64,000 nt of DNA from Anaerolineaceae bacterium (GCA_017417055.1 JAFPZX010000096.1:1-64000), one strand, 5' to 3'; numbered from the stretch's first letter, positions 1 through 8,784 are shown. Program-made: numbers and translations. The notes: generated from the letters alone by a model not told the origin.

Positions 1-247
1 CGTGGTCGAGATGGACTGCGAAGATGGCATCCGGGTACATCTGGTCAGCGCTGCGGATCAGACCTTCGAGCATGATGGTGCTGGTGTATTTGCGGGCACC
101 CTTGGAGATCTGGATGATGAACGGGGCTTTGGACTGCATGTTGCCTTCGAACAGACCGATGATCTGTTCGGCATTGTTGATGTTATATGCGCCGATTGCG
201 TATTTGCCGTAAGCAGCTTTGAACAAATCTTTTGTAGTAACGATCAT
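1..247 (-). CDS. fba: Fructose-bisphosphate aldolase class II, N-terminal part
   Basis: Class II aldolases are zinc enzymes that split fructose 1,6-bisphosphate into glyceraldehyde 3-phosphate and dihydroxyacetone phosphate in cytosolic glycolysis. Only the first 82 codons lie in the window; the gene runs off the left edge. The N-terminus MIVTTKDLFKAAYGKYAIGA followed by YNINNAEQ is typical of this family, and the partial protein ends at AVHLDH, where the family places its catalytic Asp and first zinc His. The ATG is preceded by AAAGGAG at good spacing. A PPi-type phosphofructokinase gene lies just upstream on the same strand, so the two consecutive glycolytic steps are probably co-transcribed, with repeats in the gap of about 200 bp. 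Confidence 0.85.
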   Translation of the reverse strand, partial: MIVTTKDLFKAAYGKYAIGAYNINNAEQIIGLFEGNMQSKAPFIIQISKGARKYTSTIMLEGLIRSADQMYPDAIFAVHLDH

Positions 248-268
248 TTGTATAAACTCCTTTTTGAA

Positions 269-348
269 GGGATCGTCCCTTGTATGGGATTGTCCCCATT
301 TGTTGTGAAACATTATTTCGGGACAGTCCCGTGAAGGGACAGTCCCTG
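269..348. repeat. Two GGGACNGTCCC palindromes (repeat family I)
   Basis: Two inverted repeats lie side by side (269-296 and 320-348). Each has GGGA(C/T)NGTCCC-like arms around a short spacer. The same motif recurs at 13773, 15610, 36705, 49312 and 53112. It sits between pfp and fba and can form hairpins on either strand. Confidence 0.7.
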
Positions 349-361
349 ATTTACGAATTAA

Positions 362-455
362 TAGATTCAGATACGCACAAGGAGTGCAGTCCTGCTGTGC
401 GGACTTCGCCGCAGCATCAGGGCAGACCTCGGTGTGCTTTAACCCCGCAGCATTT
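362..455. repeat. Interspersed repeat family B, divergent copy
   Basis: This stretch (GTGCAGTCCTGCTGTG...CATCAGGGCAGACC...GTGTGCT) closely matches 16600-16665 and is flanked by the GCAC/GTGC ends of family B. Its right end runs up to the 3' end of the phosphofructokinase gene. Confidence 0.6.
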
Positions 456-1620
456 AGCTGAGGAACATCGGGACGCCGAGGAAGTCCTTGATCTTCGGGC
501 GGTACTTTTCGATATCGTAGTAAGCAGCGATGTCGACGATCTTCTTGCCGGAAAGGATCATGGTGACCGGGACGGTGGTGTATTTACCGCCATGCAGCGC
601 GACCATACGGCCGGTGTCGCCGCGTTCAACACATTGCCAGGCCAGGTTACCGAAGGAAGAGGCAACCATGCGGTCCAGGGAGTCCGGTGCGCCGGAGCGC
701 ATCATGTAGCCAACCTGCTGGTACATCACGTTGGAGCCGGTGCGCTTCTTGACAGCTTCCGCAACGATCATGCCGATACCGCCGAGCTTGCGGTGGCCGT
801 AGGCATCCATTTCTCCGGTTTCGATCACGTCGCCGCCTTCCATAATGGCGCCTTCGGAAACGGTCATCACGGAGTAGTGGGACGGGTTGTTGCGCTTGTC
901 AGCGAGCAGGAATTCGGAAAGTTTATCAATATTGAAGTGAACTTCAGGAATAACAGCACGATCTGTGGAGGCAAGGTAGGAAGCGATCAAACTGGTTTCG
1001 CCGGAGTTGCGGCCGAACAGTTCGATGATACCGATACGTTCATGGGAGCCCAGGGAGGTGCGCATGTTGGTGATGACTTCGACAGAGCGGGTCATGGCGG
1101 TGGAGAAGCCGATGCAGTAGTCGGTGCCGAACACGTCGTTGTCCATGGTCTTCGGGATGGCGACCACCGGGATGCCTTCGTTGTGCATGCGGACAGTGTA
1201 GCTCAGGGTATCATCGCCGCCGACGGTGACGAGGTAGTTGATGCCCAGGTTTTCCAGATTGCGCAGCACGTGCGGGGTGAAGTCCCAGGTCGTTTCATTC
1301 TTCTGGACGCCGAGCGGGGAATCCTTCAGAAAATCGGGGATAACGTCTTTCTTCACATTCTGCGGATTGGTCCGGGAAGAGTGAAGGAAGGTACCACCGG
1401 AGCGGTCGATCTTGCGAACGTCGTTGTAGGTCAGTTCACGGATATAGGTCGTTTTCGTTTCCGGATCTTCAGGGTTGTAGTTCAGCAGACCGCCCCAACC
1501 GCGTCGGATACCCAAAACACGATAGCCGGCTTCCAGAGCATTCACGATCGTGGCTTTCATCGCTACGTTCAGCCCGGGGACGTCGCCTCCGCCGGTCAGG
1601 ATTGCAAGTGTTTTTGTCAT
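454..1620 (-). CDS. pfp: Pyrophosphate-type 6-phosphofructokinase
   Basis: Phosphorylates fructose 6-phosphate in glycolysis. The 388-residue protein starts with the nucleotide/PPi loop [12 protein letters not shown]. Two signatures point to pyrophosphate rather than ATP as phosphoryl donor: GGDD at residues 134-137, where ATP enzymes have GGDG and the second Asp blocks ATP, and PKTMDND at 156-162, where ATP enzymes have PGTIDND. Residues [10 protein letters not shown] and [10 protein letters not shown] fit substrate-binding segments. Use of PPi is known from the family; the actual donor is inferred from these residues. It is upstream of the aldolase gene on the same strand, so the reaction order matches gene order. 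PPi-PFKs are reversible and save ATP, which suits an anaerobe. Confidence 0.9.
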   Translation of the reverse strand: MTKTLAILTGGGDVPGLNVAMKATIVNALEAGYRVLGIRRGWGGLLNYNPEDPETKTTYIRELTYNDVRKIDRSGGTFLHSSRTNPQNVKKDVIPDFLKDSPLGVQKNETTWDFTPHVLRNLENLGINYLVTVGGDDTLSYTVRMHNEGIPVVAIPKTMDNDVFGTDYCIGFSTAMTRSVEVITNMRTSLGSHERIGIIELFGRNSGETSLIASYLASTDRAVIPEVHFNIDKLSEFLLADKRNNPSHYSVMTVSEGAIMEGGDVIETGEMDAYGHRKLGGIGMIVAEAVKKRTGSNVMYQQVGYMMRSGAPDSLDRMVASSFGNLAWQCVERGDTGRMVALHGGKYTTVPVTMILSGKKIVDIAAYYDIEKYRPKIKDFLGVPMFLS

Positions 1621-1730
1621 ATTTGCCTCCGCAAAAATAATGTACGTATTTTATATGGTAATCATCAAAAATTATCCGAAACCATTATATCACATGTCTG
1701 CCCTTTGGCGTGAGATTGTGTTATTTTCAG

Positions 1731-1885
1731 TAGTCAGTGGATAGTGGTCAGTGGGCAGCGGACAGTGGGCAGTGGACAGCAGCCAGCAGTCAGTGGATAG
1801 AAACTACCAGCCATCAGTCATTACCCACCAAATATTGACCACAGGTAACTGACTACTGATCACTGGCAACTGTCCACTGGCAGCT
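1731..1885. repeat. Degenerate CAGTGGACAG-type short tandem repeats
   Basis: Many imperfect units of about 7-10 bases (CAGTGGACAG, CAGTGGTCAG, GCAGCGGACAG, then their complement CTGTCCACTGG) fill the gap upstream of radC. The second half is roughly complementary to the first, giving an overall palindromic tendency. Short pieces of the same pattern occur near 6404 and 27863. A possible -10 box TATAAT for radC lies at 1900-1905. Confidence 0.7.
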
Positions 1886-1924
1886 GTTCACTTATAGTGT
1901 ATAATTGCGGCAGGGACAAAAACG

Positions 1925-2611
1925 ATGAACCATTTTCGCATTTCAGATTTTACGGATGACAGCAAACCGCGGGAAAAGCTGCTGAATTTTGGCGCAGGAG
2001 CGCTTTCCGATGCGGAGCTCCTGGCGATTTTGCTGGGCAGCGGCACGAAGGAAATGAATGTACTGGAACTTGCCAACTTTATTTTGAAAGAGTATGGCGG
2101 GCTTGCGGGACTGCGGAAAATCAGCAAAGAGAAATTGTTTGAAATTGGCGGCATCGGGCCGGCAAAGGCAGCCTCGATTTTGGCAACGATCGAACTGGGA
2201 CGCCGGTTTTCAAAGGCTGTCAATAAAAATGGCGAGCGTCCGCGTCTCAGATGTGCGGAGGATATCTACGAGTATATTCATTATCAAATGGAGCACCTGG
2301 ACCATGAGGAACTGCATGTTATCAGTCTGGACACCAAGAATTACGTCATCGGTGAGGAAATGGTTTACCGGGGTACCATCAATTCTTCGAATATTCGTGT
2401 AGCTGAAATCTTCAAAAGGCCGATGCTGCTGAATGCTGCCAGTTTTGTTATGGTTCATAATCATCCCTCCGGTGACCCGACGCCCAGCGCGGCCGATATC
2501 GTCACCACCAGAAATGTGATCACCGCCGGAAAAACTCTGGACCTTCCGCTGCTGGATCACCTCATCATCGGCGCGGGTACCTATGCCTCGATCAAGAGTT
2601 ATCTGGATTAA
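1925..2611 (+). CDS. radC: RadC family JAB-domain protein
   Basis: The 228-residue protein has full RadC architecture. An N-terminal segment (PREKLLNFGAGALSDAELLA) is followed by a helix-hairpin-helix region (LFEIGGIGPAKAASILA, about residues 77-93) and a C-terminal JAB/MPN metalloprotease-like domain with the zinc motif HNHPSGDPTPSAAD (about 177-190). A conserved Glu lies upstream in the EELHVISLD region. RadC proteins were once linked to DNA repair, but the exact role remains unsettled, so only the family call is firm. The gene stands alone on the plus strand between a tandem-repeat region and tRNA-Met. The ATG follows AGGGA at eight bases. Confidence 0.93.
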   Translation: MNHFRISDFTDDSKPREKLLNFGAGALSDAELLAILLGSGTKEMNVLELANFILKEYGGLAGLRKISKEKLFEIGGIGPAKAASILATIELGRRFSKAVNKNGERPRLRCAEDIYEYIHYQMEHLDHEELHVISLDTKNYVIGEEMVYRGTINSSNIRVAEIFKRPMLLNAASFVMVHNHPSGDPTPSAADIVTTRNVITAGKTLDLPLLDHLIIGAGTYASIKSYLD

Positions 2612-2633
2612 TCACGAATTTTCACGAACTTTA

Positions 2634-2662
2634 TTGACAAATCAAAAAGATTCAGGTAATAT
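2634..2662 (+). promoter_or_regulatory. Sigma-70-type promoter of tRNA-Met
   Basis: TTGACA (2634-2639), a 17-base spacer and TAATAT (2657-2662). Transcription would start about seven bases before the tRNA. Confidence 0.8.
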
Positions 2663-2676
2663 ATAACACGTTGAAC

Positions 2677-2749
2677 GGCGGGGTAGCTCAGTGGCCAGAG
2701 CAGGGGACTCATAAGCCCTTTGTCGAGGGTTCGACTCCCTCCCCCGCCA
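2677..2749 (+). tRNA. tRNA-Met (CAU anticodon, elongator-type)
   Basis: A 73-nt cloverleaf. The acceptor arm is GGCGGGG paired with CCCCGCC, the D stem GCTC/GAGC, and the T arm GAGGG-TTCGACT-CCCTC. The anticodon loop CTCATAA has CAT at 2710-2712. Position 1 pairs with 72 (G-C) and the anticodon stem lacks three G-C pairs at its base, so it is not the initiator. CAU could also be an Ile tRNA modified to lysidine, so that alternative stays open. The discriminator is A and CCA is not encoded. A T-run at 2751-2757 likely ends transcription. Confidence 0.93.
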
Positions 2750-2851
2750 CTTTTTTTATTTAATTCCAAGTTGGGTTTGTTTTTATACGGAATACTTCAT
2801 ATTATGATGGAGTAATAAATTTGCTTCTTTGTAGAGGTGAGAATAATCAGA

Positions 2852-2896
2852 AAGGCAGGGAGATGATTATATACTTCATCTGTCCCTGCTTTGTTC
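2852..2896. terminator. Hairpin with T-rich tail
   Basis: AAGGCAGGGAGATGA pairs imperfectly with TCATCTGTCCCTGCTT, followed by TGTTCT. It lies about 100 bases after the tRNA and could be a back-up terminator. The stem has mismatches. Confidence 0.4.
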
Positions 2897-2989
2897 TAAG
2901 GAAACGTTGATATGGGGTCAGTTCCGGGGGTACTATTCAGGGGACAGACAGATTTGCTGTGACGCACATGGGGACAGACACACCAATCC
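2896..2989. repeat. Partial family A end joined to a family B copy
   Basis: TAAGGAAACGTTGAT (2898-2912) matches the left end of family A but breaks off. It is followed by ATTCAGGGGACAGACAGATTTGCTGTGACGCACATGGGGACAGACAC, nearly identical to 13826-13885 (family B). Confidence 0.65.
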
Positions 2990-3172
2990 GCCCAGAGTGG
3001 TACGAGCTTTGCTCGATTTGATTCTGAAAGGGAGCTTCGCCCGCTTGTGAGTATCATGTATCAGGATACGCTGATGAATCTTAATGCGGGCGTAGTGAGC
3101 GCGATTGACCGGGAAGTTCCTGCCATTTCCGCAGACGCTGACATAAATCTATTGATTTTGACTCCTTTTTAA
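2990..3172 (+). pseudogene. Unidentified C-terminal gene fragment
   Basis: From about 2990 to the TAA at 3170-3172 one frame stays open without a start codon. It reads as protein-like sequence including SFARFDSERELRPLVS and VVSAIDREVPAIS. Upstream the same frame enters the family B repeat and meets a stop, so I read it as the tail of a gene truncated by the repeat. I do not recognise the family. It may be chance; the coding look (G-rich first codon positions) is the only support. Confidence 0.3.
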
Positions 3173-3186
3173 GGTATGATTGTTAT
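3158..3186 (+). promoter_or_regulatory. Promoter for the leucine-rich repeat protein
   Basis: TTGACT (3158-3163), a 17-base spacer and TGTTAT (3181-3186), about 28 bases before the start codon. It overlaps the end of the gene fragment above. Confidence 0.6.
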
Positions 3187-3213
3187 GAAGTAGTACATAA
3201 AAGGAGAGAGCAA

Positions 3214-5157
3214 ATGAAGAAATCAATCATTTTCATTATAATCATGCTGCTCTGTGCCGTGATTCCCGTGAGTGCGCAGGAAGCGGAGCCGGAGATACTG
3301 ACCTCGGGGGATTGGCAGTACCAGGCCAATGAGACCGGCTGGACGATCACAGAATACACCGGAACGGCAAAGAATATCACTATTCCGAGTGAATTTGACG
3401 GCACGCCGGTCACAACGCTGGCGGAGAGCCTTTTCCAGAATTACATGAACCTTGAAAAAGTTGTGATCCCCAACAGCGTGACTACACTCGGAAAATTCGT
3501 CTTCCAGGGTTGTGGAAATCTGAAAGAGGCGACCCTTTCGCTCAATCTCAAAGCCGTTCCCGAAAGCACCTTTGAATACTGCGCCGCGCTGGAAAATATC
3601 GCGTTTCCCGCTTCAGTGCGAACCATTGGCAACTCTGCTTTTAAGGACTGCACTTCGCTTTCAGACATCAACTTGCCCGGAAATCTTTCGACCGTCGGCG
3701 AATCCGCTTTTGAGAACTGCTCATCCCTGCGCACGATCAATGTGTCACGGAGCCTTTCGACTGTGGGTGCTGACGCCTTCAAAGGTACGCTCTGGTTGGA
3801 AAGACAGACTGATGAATTCGTTTATATCGGCCGCGGGATCCTGCTGCGTTATAACGGCGAGTCCGCCCATGTTGAACTCCCCTACGGGACTGTCGCTATC
3901 GCCAATGCCTTTGATGGCAATACGAAAGTCGAAAGCGTTTTCCTACCCGATACCGTTCGGCGCCTTATGACTTATGCATTTCGGGACGCGGTGAACCTGA
4001 CAGAGATCAATTTCCCGCAGTATCTCACGACCATCGCTGGAGGCGCTTTCTGGGGATGCCGTCGGCTGGAGACTGTGGAACTCCCCGAAAGTCTGACCAC
4101 GATTGGTTCGAATGCTTTCCGTGACTGCGAACGGCTGACAAATCTCGCAATTCCCTCGAATGTAAAAAGAATTGAGTCTTACGTGGGCGGTAACTGTGCA
4201 TCACTGACCGATGTGTGGATTCCGGCAGATGCCACATACTTCCATAAAAACGCCTTTGCCAAATCTCCCAATGTGAACATCCAAATCGCCGCGGGATCCG
4301 AAGTGGAAAAGATCCTGATTGATAATAAAATTGCGTATAGTTATTATAATCAGAAAAACGAAGATTTTATCTATAATTCCGACGGTGAAAACATAAACAT
4401 TGTGAAATATGTCGGAAACCTCTACGATGTTGAAGTTCCTGCGGAACTGGACGGCATGCCCGTGACAGCCATCGGTGTTGCCGCTTTCCAGAACAATCCA
4501 TCCGTCCGCCGTGTGAAGCTGCCGCTGACAATTCGTTCCATCGGCGATTGGGCTTTCTCTTATATGGACGACTTGCAGGTCGTTGCCCTGCAGTCCGGCA
4601 TTGAATCCATCGGTGCCAATGCCTTTACCGGTGATACCAAATTAGCCGAACTCAAACTGCCGGAAAGTCTGACGAGTGTCGGCATCAATATCTTTGACAA
4701 AGATGCCATGACGAAAATCTGCGCTGTTGAAGGCAGTATGAGCTATGATCAGCTGACCAATGACGGCTATGAGGTCCAAACCTCCGCGCAGTGCAGTGAG
4801 GATGACGTTCTGTTAGACCAGTGGGCAATTGCCAACCTGACCGTTGGCATGACCATTGATCCTGATCTGGCCGGATCGCTCAACACTCCATCAACCGCGC
4901 TTACCTCCCGCTATGGTGAGGATATCAACATCTTCCGTATTCCCGATGGGACAACCACTGTCACAGCCGGAATGCTTACCGGAGCCGCTTCCAACCTGAT
5001 TCTTGCCGTTCCCAACAGCGTCACCGCCATCGACACGGAGATCCTCAATGACCGTATTCTCACGCTCGTTGGCAATACCGGTACTTTCGCCGAGCAGTTC
5101 GCAAGAGACAACAATCTCAAATTCATCGTTCGCGTGAACAGCTGGCTCGGAAATTGA
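3214..5157 (+). CDS. Secreted BspA-type leucine-rich repeat protein
   Basis: A 647-residue exported protein. The signal peptide is residues 1-22 (Lys pair, hydrophobic core, cleavage near VSA-QEAE). The rest is built of about 23-residue BspA/TpLRR-type repeats with the pattern I.FP.S...IG..AF..C..L, as in IPNSVTTLGKFVFQGCGNLK. Two blocks begin with related lead-in modules: one near residue 33 (WTITEYTGTAKNITIPSEFD) and one near 380 (INIVKYVGNLYDVEVPAELD). This suggests internal duplication. There is no sortase signal, membrane anchor or catalytic domain, so release or non-covalent surface binding is likely. Such proteins often mediate adhesion to host or plant polymers; that role is inference. 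AAAGGAGAG precedes the ATG. Confidence 0.9.
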   Translation: MKKSIIFIIIMLLCAVIPVSAQEAEPEILTSGDWQYQANETGWTITEYTGTAKNITIPSEFDGTPVTTLAESLFQNYMNLEKVVIPNSVTTLGKFVFQGCGNLKEATLSLNLKAVPESTFEYCAALENIAFPASVRTIGNSAFKDCTSLSDINLPGNLSTVGESAFENCSSLRTINVSRSLSTVGADAFKGTLWLERQTDEFVYIGRGILLRYNGESAHVELPYGTVAIANAFDGNTKVESVFLPDTVRRLMTYAFRDAVNLTEINFPQYLTTIAGGAFWGCRRLETVELPESLTTIGSNAFRDCERLTNLAIPSNVKRIESYVGGNCASLTDVWIPADATYFHKNAFAKSPNVNIQIAAGSEVEKILIDNKIAYSYYNQKNEDFIYNSDGENINIVKYVGNLYDVEVPAELDGMPVTAIGVAAFQNNPSVRRVKLPLTIRSIGDWAFSYMDDLQVVALQSGIESIGANAFTGDTKLAELKLPESLTSVGINIFDKDAMTKICAVEGSMSYDQLTNDGYEVQTSAQCSEDDVLLDQWAIANLTVGMTIDPDLAGSLNTPSTALTSRYGEDINIFRIPDGTTTVTAGMLTGAASNLILAVPNSVTAIDTEILNDRILTLVGNTGTFAEQFARDNNLKFIVRVNSWLGN

Positions 5158-5276
5158 TCAAAAATTGCAGCGATTTAATCTGCAGCGCATGATGTTTTTG
5201 ATTTGTTGACAAAAAAATGCGGAGCGTTTGATCCATTACCGGATACCGAACAGTTTCCTATCCACTGTATTTTCAA

Positions 5277-5306
5277 GAACCCACGGTTGAAAAATCGTGG
5301 GTTCTT
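5277..5306 (+). terminator. Rho-independent terminator
   Basis: A perfect 9-bp stem, GAACCCACG (5277-5285) with CGTGGGTTC (5295-5303), an A/T-rich loop and then TTT. It closes the leucine-rich repeat gene. Confidence 0.75.
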
Positions 5307-5376
5307 TAGCAGCCGGGATACCCTCTGGATATGCATCAGTGATTACCCGGATGCTAAAAATGGTCAGCAATAGTTT

Positions 5377-5390
5377 TGTAAACGATTACA
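5377..5390. promoter_or_regulatory. LacI-family/cre-like operator
   Basis: TGTAAACGATTACA fits the LacI-family and catabolite-repression consensus TGNAANCGNTTNCA. It lies 137 bases upstream of the first ABC permease gene, so the transporter operon is probably under LacI-type control. The regulator gene is not adjacent. Confidence 0.65.
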
Positions 5391-5465
5391 AAAAGGGATT
5401 TATGTCATATGATTTTTCATGACATTTGATAATGACATTTTTTATCAAAATTTTTTATAATTCAA

Positions 5466-5505
5466 GACCTCTGAAGATATTTTTAATTCAGAGGTTATTT
5501 GTTTT
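5466..5505 (+). terminator. Leader hairpin before the ABC operon
   Basis: ACCTCTGAA (5467-5475) pairs with TTCAGAGGT (5487-5495), followed by TATTTGTTTT. It lies between the operator and the first permease gene, so it could act as a leader attenuator or as the terminator of an upstream transcript. Confidence 0.5.
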
Positions 5506-5526
5506 AGAGCCTTACTGGGAGGATAA

Positions 5527-6363
5527 ATGAGAGTTTCAACCGGAAGAAAGATATTTAATGTCGTTGTGAGTGCTATTTTACTGATCATTGCCCTATTCCC
5601 GATTTACTGGCTCATTTCATTAGCCTTTCGTGATACAGCCGAACTATCCGGTAATATTTCGATCATTCCCAAAACCTTTACTTTTGAACATTTCGGAAAA
5701 CTCTTTACTGAAAGAGGTTACGTCAATATTATCAAAAACAGTTTGATCGCGACTGTCATTTCCACCATCTTTTCGCTGGCATTTGGTCTGGCAGCCGCTT
5801 ATGTGATGGTGCGCAGCCGGTTTCGCCTGTGGATAAAAGCTCCTTTGACGGTATGGGTGCTGCTGATCCGCATTCTGCCGCCGGTTGCCTTCATTATCCC
5901 GTTGTATACGACATTCAGCAATGCCGGTATGCTGGGAACCAGGGTCCCGATCATTATGGCTTGTATTTTGATCAATCTGCCGCTTATCATCTGGTTCATG
6001 ATGACCTTCTTCCGTGATTTGCCGGAAGAGGTTGAGCAGAGTGCGAAAATCGATGGTGCGACCGAATTCCAGTTGTTCTGGAAAATCGTTCTGCCGCTGG
6101 TAGCTCCTGGTATCGCGGCTATTTCCATGCTTTCCTTTATGTATGCCTGGAATGAATATACCTATTCCGTGATCTTTATCCAGAAATCATCCTCTTATAC
6201 CATTCCGATTTCATTGGCTCTGCTGAACACGGAAGATAACCTCACCCAGTTCGGTCTGGTTGCCGCGGGCGGCGTGATTTCTGTGATCCCGATCACACTC
6301 TTCGTGATCTTTGCCCAGCAGTATCTGATCGCCGGTTTGTCCTCCGGTGCGGTGAAAGAGTAG
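5527..6363 (+). CDS. Sugar ABC transporter permease, MalG type
   Basis: An inner-membrane permease subunit of a CUT1-type carbohydrate importer. The 278-residue protein has six predicted membrane helices, the first at residues 10-32. The EAA loop that contacts the ATPase lies at about 167-195 (EEVEQSAKIDGATEFQLFWK...LPLVAPG). It ends with the MalG-type tail IAGLSSGAVKE. Gene order permease-binding protein-permease is unusual, since the binding protein normally leads. No ATPase gene is present in the operon, so a shared MsmX/UgpC-type ATPase encoded elsewhere is inferred. The substrate cannot be read from sequence. The ATG follows GGGAGGATAA. Confidence 0.92.
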   Translation: MRVSTGRKIFNVVVSAILLIIALFPIYWLISLAFRDTAELSGNISIIPKTFTFEHFGKLFTERGYVNIIKNSLIATVISTIFSLAFGLAAAYVMVRSRFRLWIKAPLTVWVLLIRILPPVAFIIPLYTTFSNAGMLGTRVPIIMACILINLPLIIWFMMTFFRDLPEEVEQSAKIDGATEFQLFWKIVLPLVAPGIAAISMLSFMYAWNEYTYSVIFIQKSSSYTIPISLALLNTEDNLTQFGLVAAGGVISVIPITLFVIFAQQYLIAGLSSGAVKE

Positions 6364-6566
6364 AAAGTAAGGAGTAAGAAGTAAGGAATGGTGATATAGA
6401 GATTAGTGGTCAGTGGCCAGTGAGCAGGTGGCGAAAATATATTCCAACAGCACGGAATTGAAATGGACTTTTGGGAAATGTAAGTTGGAAACCTAAAACC
6501 TGACACCTGACACCTGAAAAGTGAATAACCCTGCTTTTGCAGGGATAACAGTGCGGAGCTCCGCAC
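6364..6566. repeat. Short tandem repeats plus two palindromes before the binding-protein gene
   Basis: The gap holds units of AAGTAAGGAGTAAG (6364-6388), GTGGTCAGTGGCCAGTG (6405-6423) and ACCTGACACCTGACACCTGA (from 6498). These are followed by a CCCTGC-TTTT-GCAGGG hairpin (6529-6544) and the perfect palindrome GTGCGGAGCTCCGCAC (6551-6566). The hairpins lie 18-55 bases upstream of the next start codon and may affect its expression. Confidence 0.65.
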
Positions 6567-6583
6567 GGAAAGAAAGGAAAAAT

Positions 6584-7774
6584 ATGAAGAAAATTGCTGT
6601 CGTTTTGTCATTACTGCTGGCGCTGTGCCTTTGCAGTGCGGTTCTTGCTGATGATCCGGAAACCCTCACGCTCATCCTGCGTGCCGGTACCTATGCCGAT
6701 GTTCTGAAAGAAGCTATCCCGGCTTTTGAAGAAGCAAATAACTGCAAAATCGAATTTTCTGAAGAAACCTTCGATGATCTTCACACCAAGATCGCTCTTG
6801 ATGCAGTCAACGCTGAAGGTGCTTACGATGTCCTGATGCTGGATGGTACCTGGATGACCGAATTCACTGAAAACGGCGTTCTTGCCAACCTGAGCGATAT
6901 GGGCTACAAGTTCGATGAAGATATCATTCCCGCCACCACCGCTGCCGGTGTTGACGCTGATGGCAACATCTACATGCTGCCTTACTACGGCAATGTCACC
7001 ATCTTCATGTACAACAAAGACCTCATTGACAAATACAATGAAGGTGTTGTTCCTTCCACCTGGAACGGCGTTCTGGAACTTTCCCAGAAGATGAAGGCTG
7101 ATGGTGTTGATGGTTACATTCTCCGCCAGGGCGCCGGCGACCCGAACGTCACCGATTTCCTCCCTGTCCTCAAAGCCTTCGGCGGCTGGGTTCTCAATGA
7201 AGACTTCTCCGAAGTTACCTTGAACACCCCCGAAGCCAAAGCTGCTCTGGAATTCTACATCGACCTGTACAAAGCCGGTAACCTGCTCGACAAAGATAAC
7301 ATGGTCGCTGCTGTCAACAATGGTTCCGCTGCTATGGCAGTCGGCTGGCCGGGCTGGGGCGCTTCCAATTACACCGTCATCCCGACAAAGGTCTCCGATG
7401 ATTCCGCAGAACAGTACACATCCATTTATGGCTGCTGGTTCCTTGGTATGGCTGAAAATTCCGCCAAGAAAGATCTTGCTCTGAAGTTCCTGGAATATGC
7501 AATGGATCCGGAAGTCCAGCTCGCCACTGTTTCCAAGGGCGGCGTTCCGTGCCGTGAAAGCTCCCTGCTGAACAAAGACGTTCTGGCCGAAAAACCGAAC
7601 CTCGAAGTTGTCTACGGTGCTCTTTCTACCGGTACCTACCGCCCGGCAGTCGGTTTCTACACCGACCTGGTCAACACCTTCGGTCCGTATCTGGACAGCG
7701 CTGTCATGGGCACCATGAGTGTCGATGATGCACTGGCTCAGGGTCAGGCTGCCTGCGAAGCTTTGCTTCCGTAA
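6584..7774 (+). CDS. Sugar ABC transporter substrate-binding protein
   Basis: A 396-residue exported family 1 solute-binding protein that captures the sugar outside the membrane for the flanking permeases. The signal peptide is MKKIAVVLSLLLALCLCSAV with cleavage near LA-DDPE. No lipobox Cys follows, so membrane attachment is uncertain. The mature part has the usual two-lobe pattern (LTLILRAGTYADVLKEAIPA, VLMLDGTWMTEF, AAMAVGWPGWGAS, LALKFLEYAMDPEVQ). I chose the ATG at 6584 because GAAAGGAAAAAT precedes it and a clean signal peptide follows; an upstream in-frame ATG at 6521 lies in repeat DNA. A strong hairpin follows the gene. Confidence 0.92.
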   Translation: MKKIAVVLSLLLALCLCSAVLADDPETLTLILRAGTYADVLKEAIPAFEEANNCKIEFSEETFDDLHTKIALDAVNAEGAYDVLMLDGTWMTEFTENGVLANLSDMGYKFDEDIIPATTAAGVDADGNIYMLPYYGNVTIFMYNKDLIDKYNEGVVPSTWNGVLELSQKMKADGVDGYILRQGAGDPNVTDFLPVLKAFGGWVLNEDFSEVTLNTPEAKAALEFYIDLYKAGNLLDKDNMVAAVNNGSAAMAVGWPGWGASNYTVIPTKVSDDSAEQYTSIYGCWFLGMAENSAKKDLALKFLEYAMDPEVQLATVSKGGVPCRESSLLNKDVLAEKPNLEVVYGALSTGTYRPAVGFYTDLVNTFGPYLDSAVMGTMSVDDALAQGQAACEALLP

Positions 7775-7787
7775 TTTAGATTTTCGG

Positions 7788-7820
7788 AAAGGAGGCTCGG
7801 ACCTCTGAGCCTCCTTTCTT
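7788..7820 (+). terminator. Intra-operon hairpin after the binding-protein gene
   Basis: A perfect 11-bp stem, AAAGGAGGCTC (7788-7798) with GAGCCTCCTTT (7807-7817), followed by CTTTC. It lies between the binding-protein and second permease genes. Partial termination or 3'-end protection would keep the binding protein in excess over the permease. Confidence 0.8.
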
Positions 7821-7866
7821 TCAGCCCATAAGATTGTAATAAACGATAAACCACGGAGAAAAAATT

Positions 7867-8784
7867 ATGAACGCGAGTATCACCAAAAATAAAAAACGAG
7901 AGTTCGATCAGGATCGGGCATTTCCCCATATATTGATGTCTCCGACCATTATCGTCATGCTGGCGCTGACGGTTTATCCGCTGCTGTTTACAGTTTATTA
8001 CAGTTTTACGGATTACAACCTGTTGAAAAGCCGCAAGAACGGCGTGAATTTCATCGGTTTGCAGAATTATGTGAAGCTGTTTGAGAACCCCATTTTCCGG
8101 ACCGCAATTCTGAACACAGTGAAGTTCACGATTTGCGCGGTTATTCTGGAAACGATCATCGGACTTTTGATCGCTCTGTTTGTCAACAGCCTGCATCGCG
8201 GACAGAAGGTGATGCGTACGCTTTTGCTGCTGCCCTATCTGCTCCCGACCGTAACAGTCGCGCTTGCCTGGCGTATGCTGCTTTCCAGCAATTACGGGCC
8301 GGTGATGCAATGGCTGGTGAACATGGGGTTTAAAAATCTTCAGAATTATAATGTATTCTTCCATGTGGAAACGGCATTCTGGGCTGTGTTGGCAATCGAT
8401 GTCTGGCAAAGTTCTCCATTCGTGTTCCTGCTGTGTTATGCGTCGCTGCAGGGTGTTCCGACCCAGCAGTATGAGGCCGCGGAACTGGATGGAGCCAATA
8501 TCTTCCAAAAGTTCTGGTATGTGACGGTTCCCAATATCAAGAGCGGTATTTTCCTCTGCCTGCTGCTCCGTACCATCGACTCGTTCCGTTTGTTCGATAA
8601 GGTCAACATTCTTACAGGAGGCGGTCCGGCGAATTCAACAACGACGATCACGCAGTATTTGTACACTTTCGGGATCAAAAACCTGAATTTCGGGTTTGGT
8701 TCCGCAGGCGCGTTGATCATGACCGTGATTGTGATGGTTCTGGCGATTCCGTATATCCGCAATGCCATCAGCAGTCAGCGTTGA
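7867..8784 (+). CDS. Sugar ABC transporter permease, MalF type
   Basis: The 305-residue partner permease of the MalG-type subunit at 5527. It has six predicted helices and a cytoplasmic N-terminal tail rich in Lys/Arg. The EAA loop reads QYEAAELDGANIFQKFWYVTVP, and the MalF-type segment FDKVNILTGGGPANSTTTI follows. It forms the membrane channel with the other permease. It lies last in the operon, about 90 bases after the binding-protein gene. The ATG follows ACGGAGAAAAAATT. Confidence 0.92.
   Translation: MNASITKNKKREFDQDRAFPHILMSPTIIVMLALTVYPLLFTVYYSFTDYNLLKSRKNGVNFIGLQNYVKLFENPIFRTAILNTVKFTICAVILETIIGLLIALFVNSLHRGQKVMRTLLLLPYLLPTVTVALAWRMLLSSNYGPVMQWLVNMGFKNLQNYNVFFHVETAFWAVLAIDVWQSSPFVFLLCYASLQGVPTQQYEAAELDGANIFQKFWYVTVPNIKSGIFLCLLLRTIDSFRLFDKVNILTGGGPANSTTTITQYLYTFGIKNLNFGFGSAGALIMTVIVMVLAIPYIRNAISSQR

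Noticed and set aside
280-1713. Long open frame on the plus strand over the phosphofructokinase gene
   Set aside because: It is antisense to pfp, which has intact family motifs in the other strand; the plus-strand translation is low in recognisable features and rich in His/Val/Gly typical of shadow frames.
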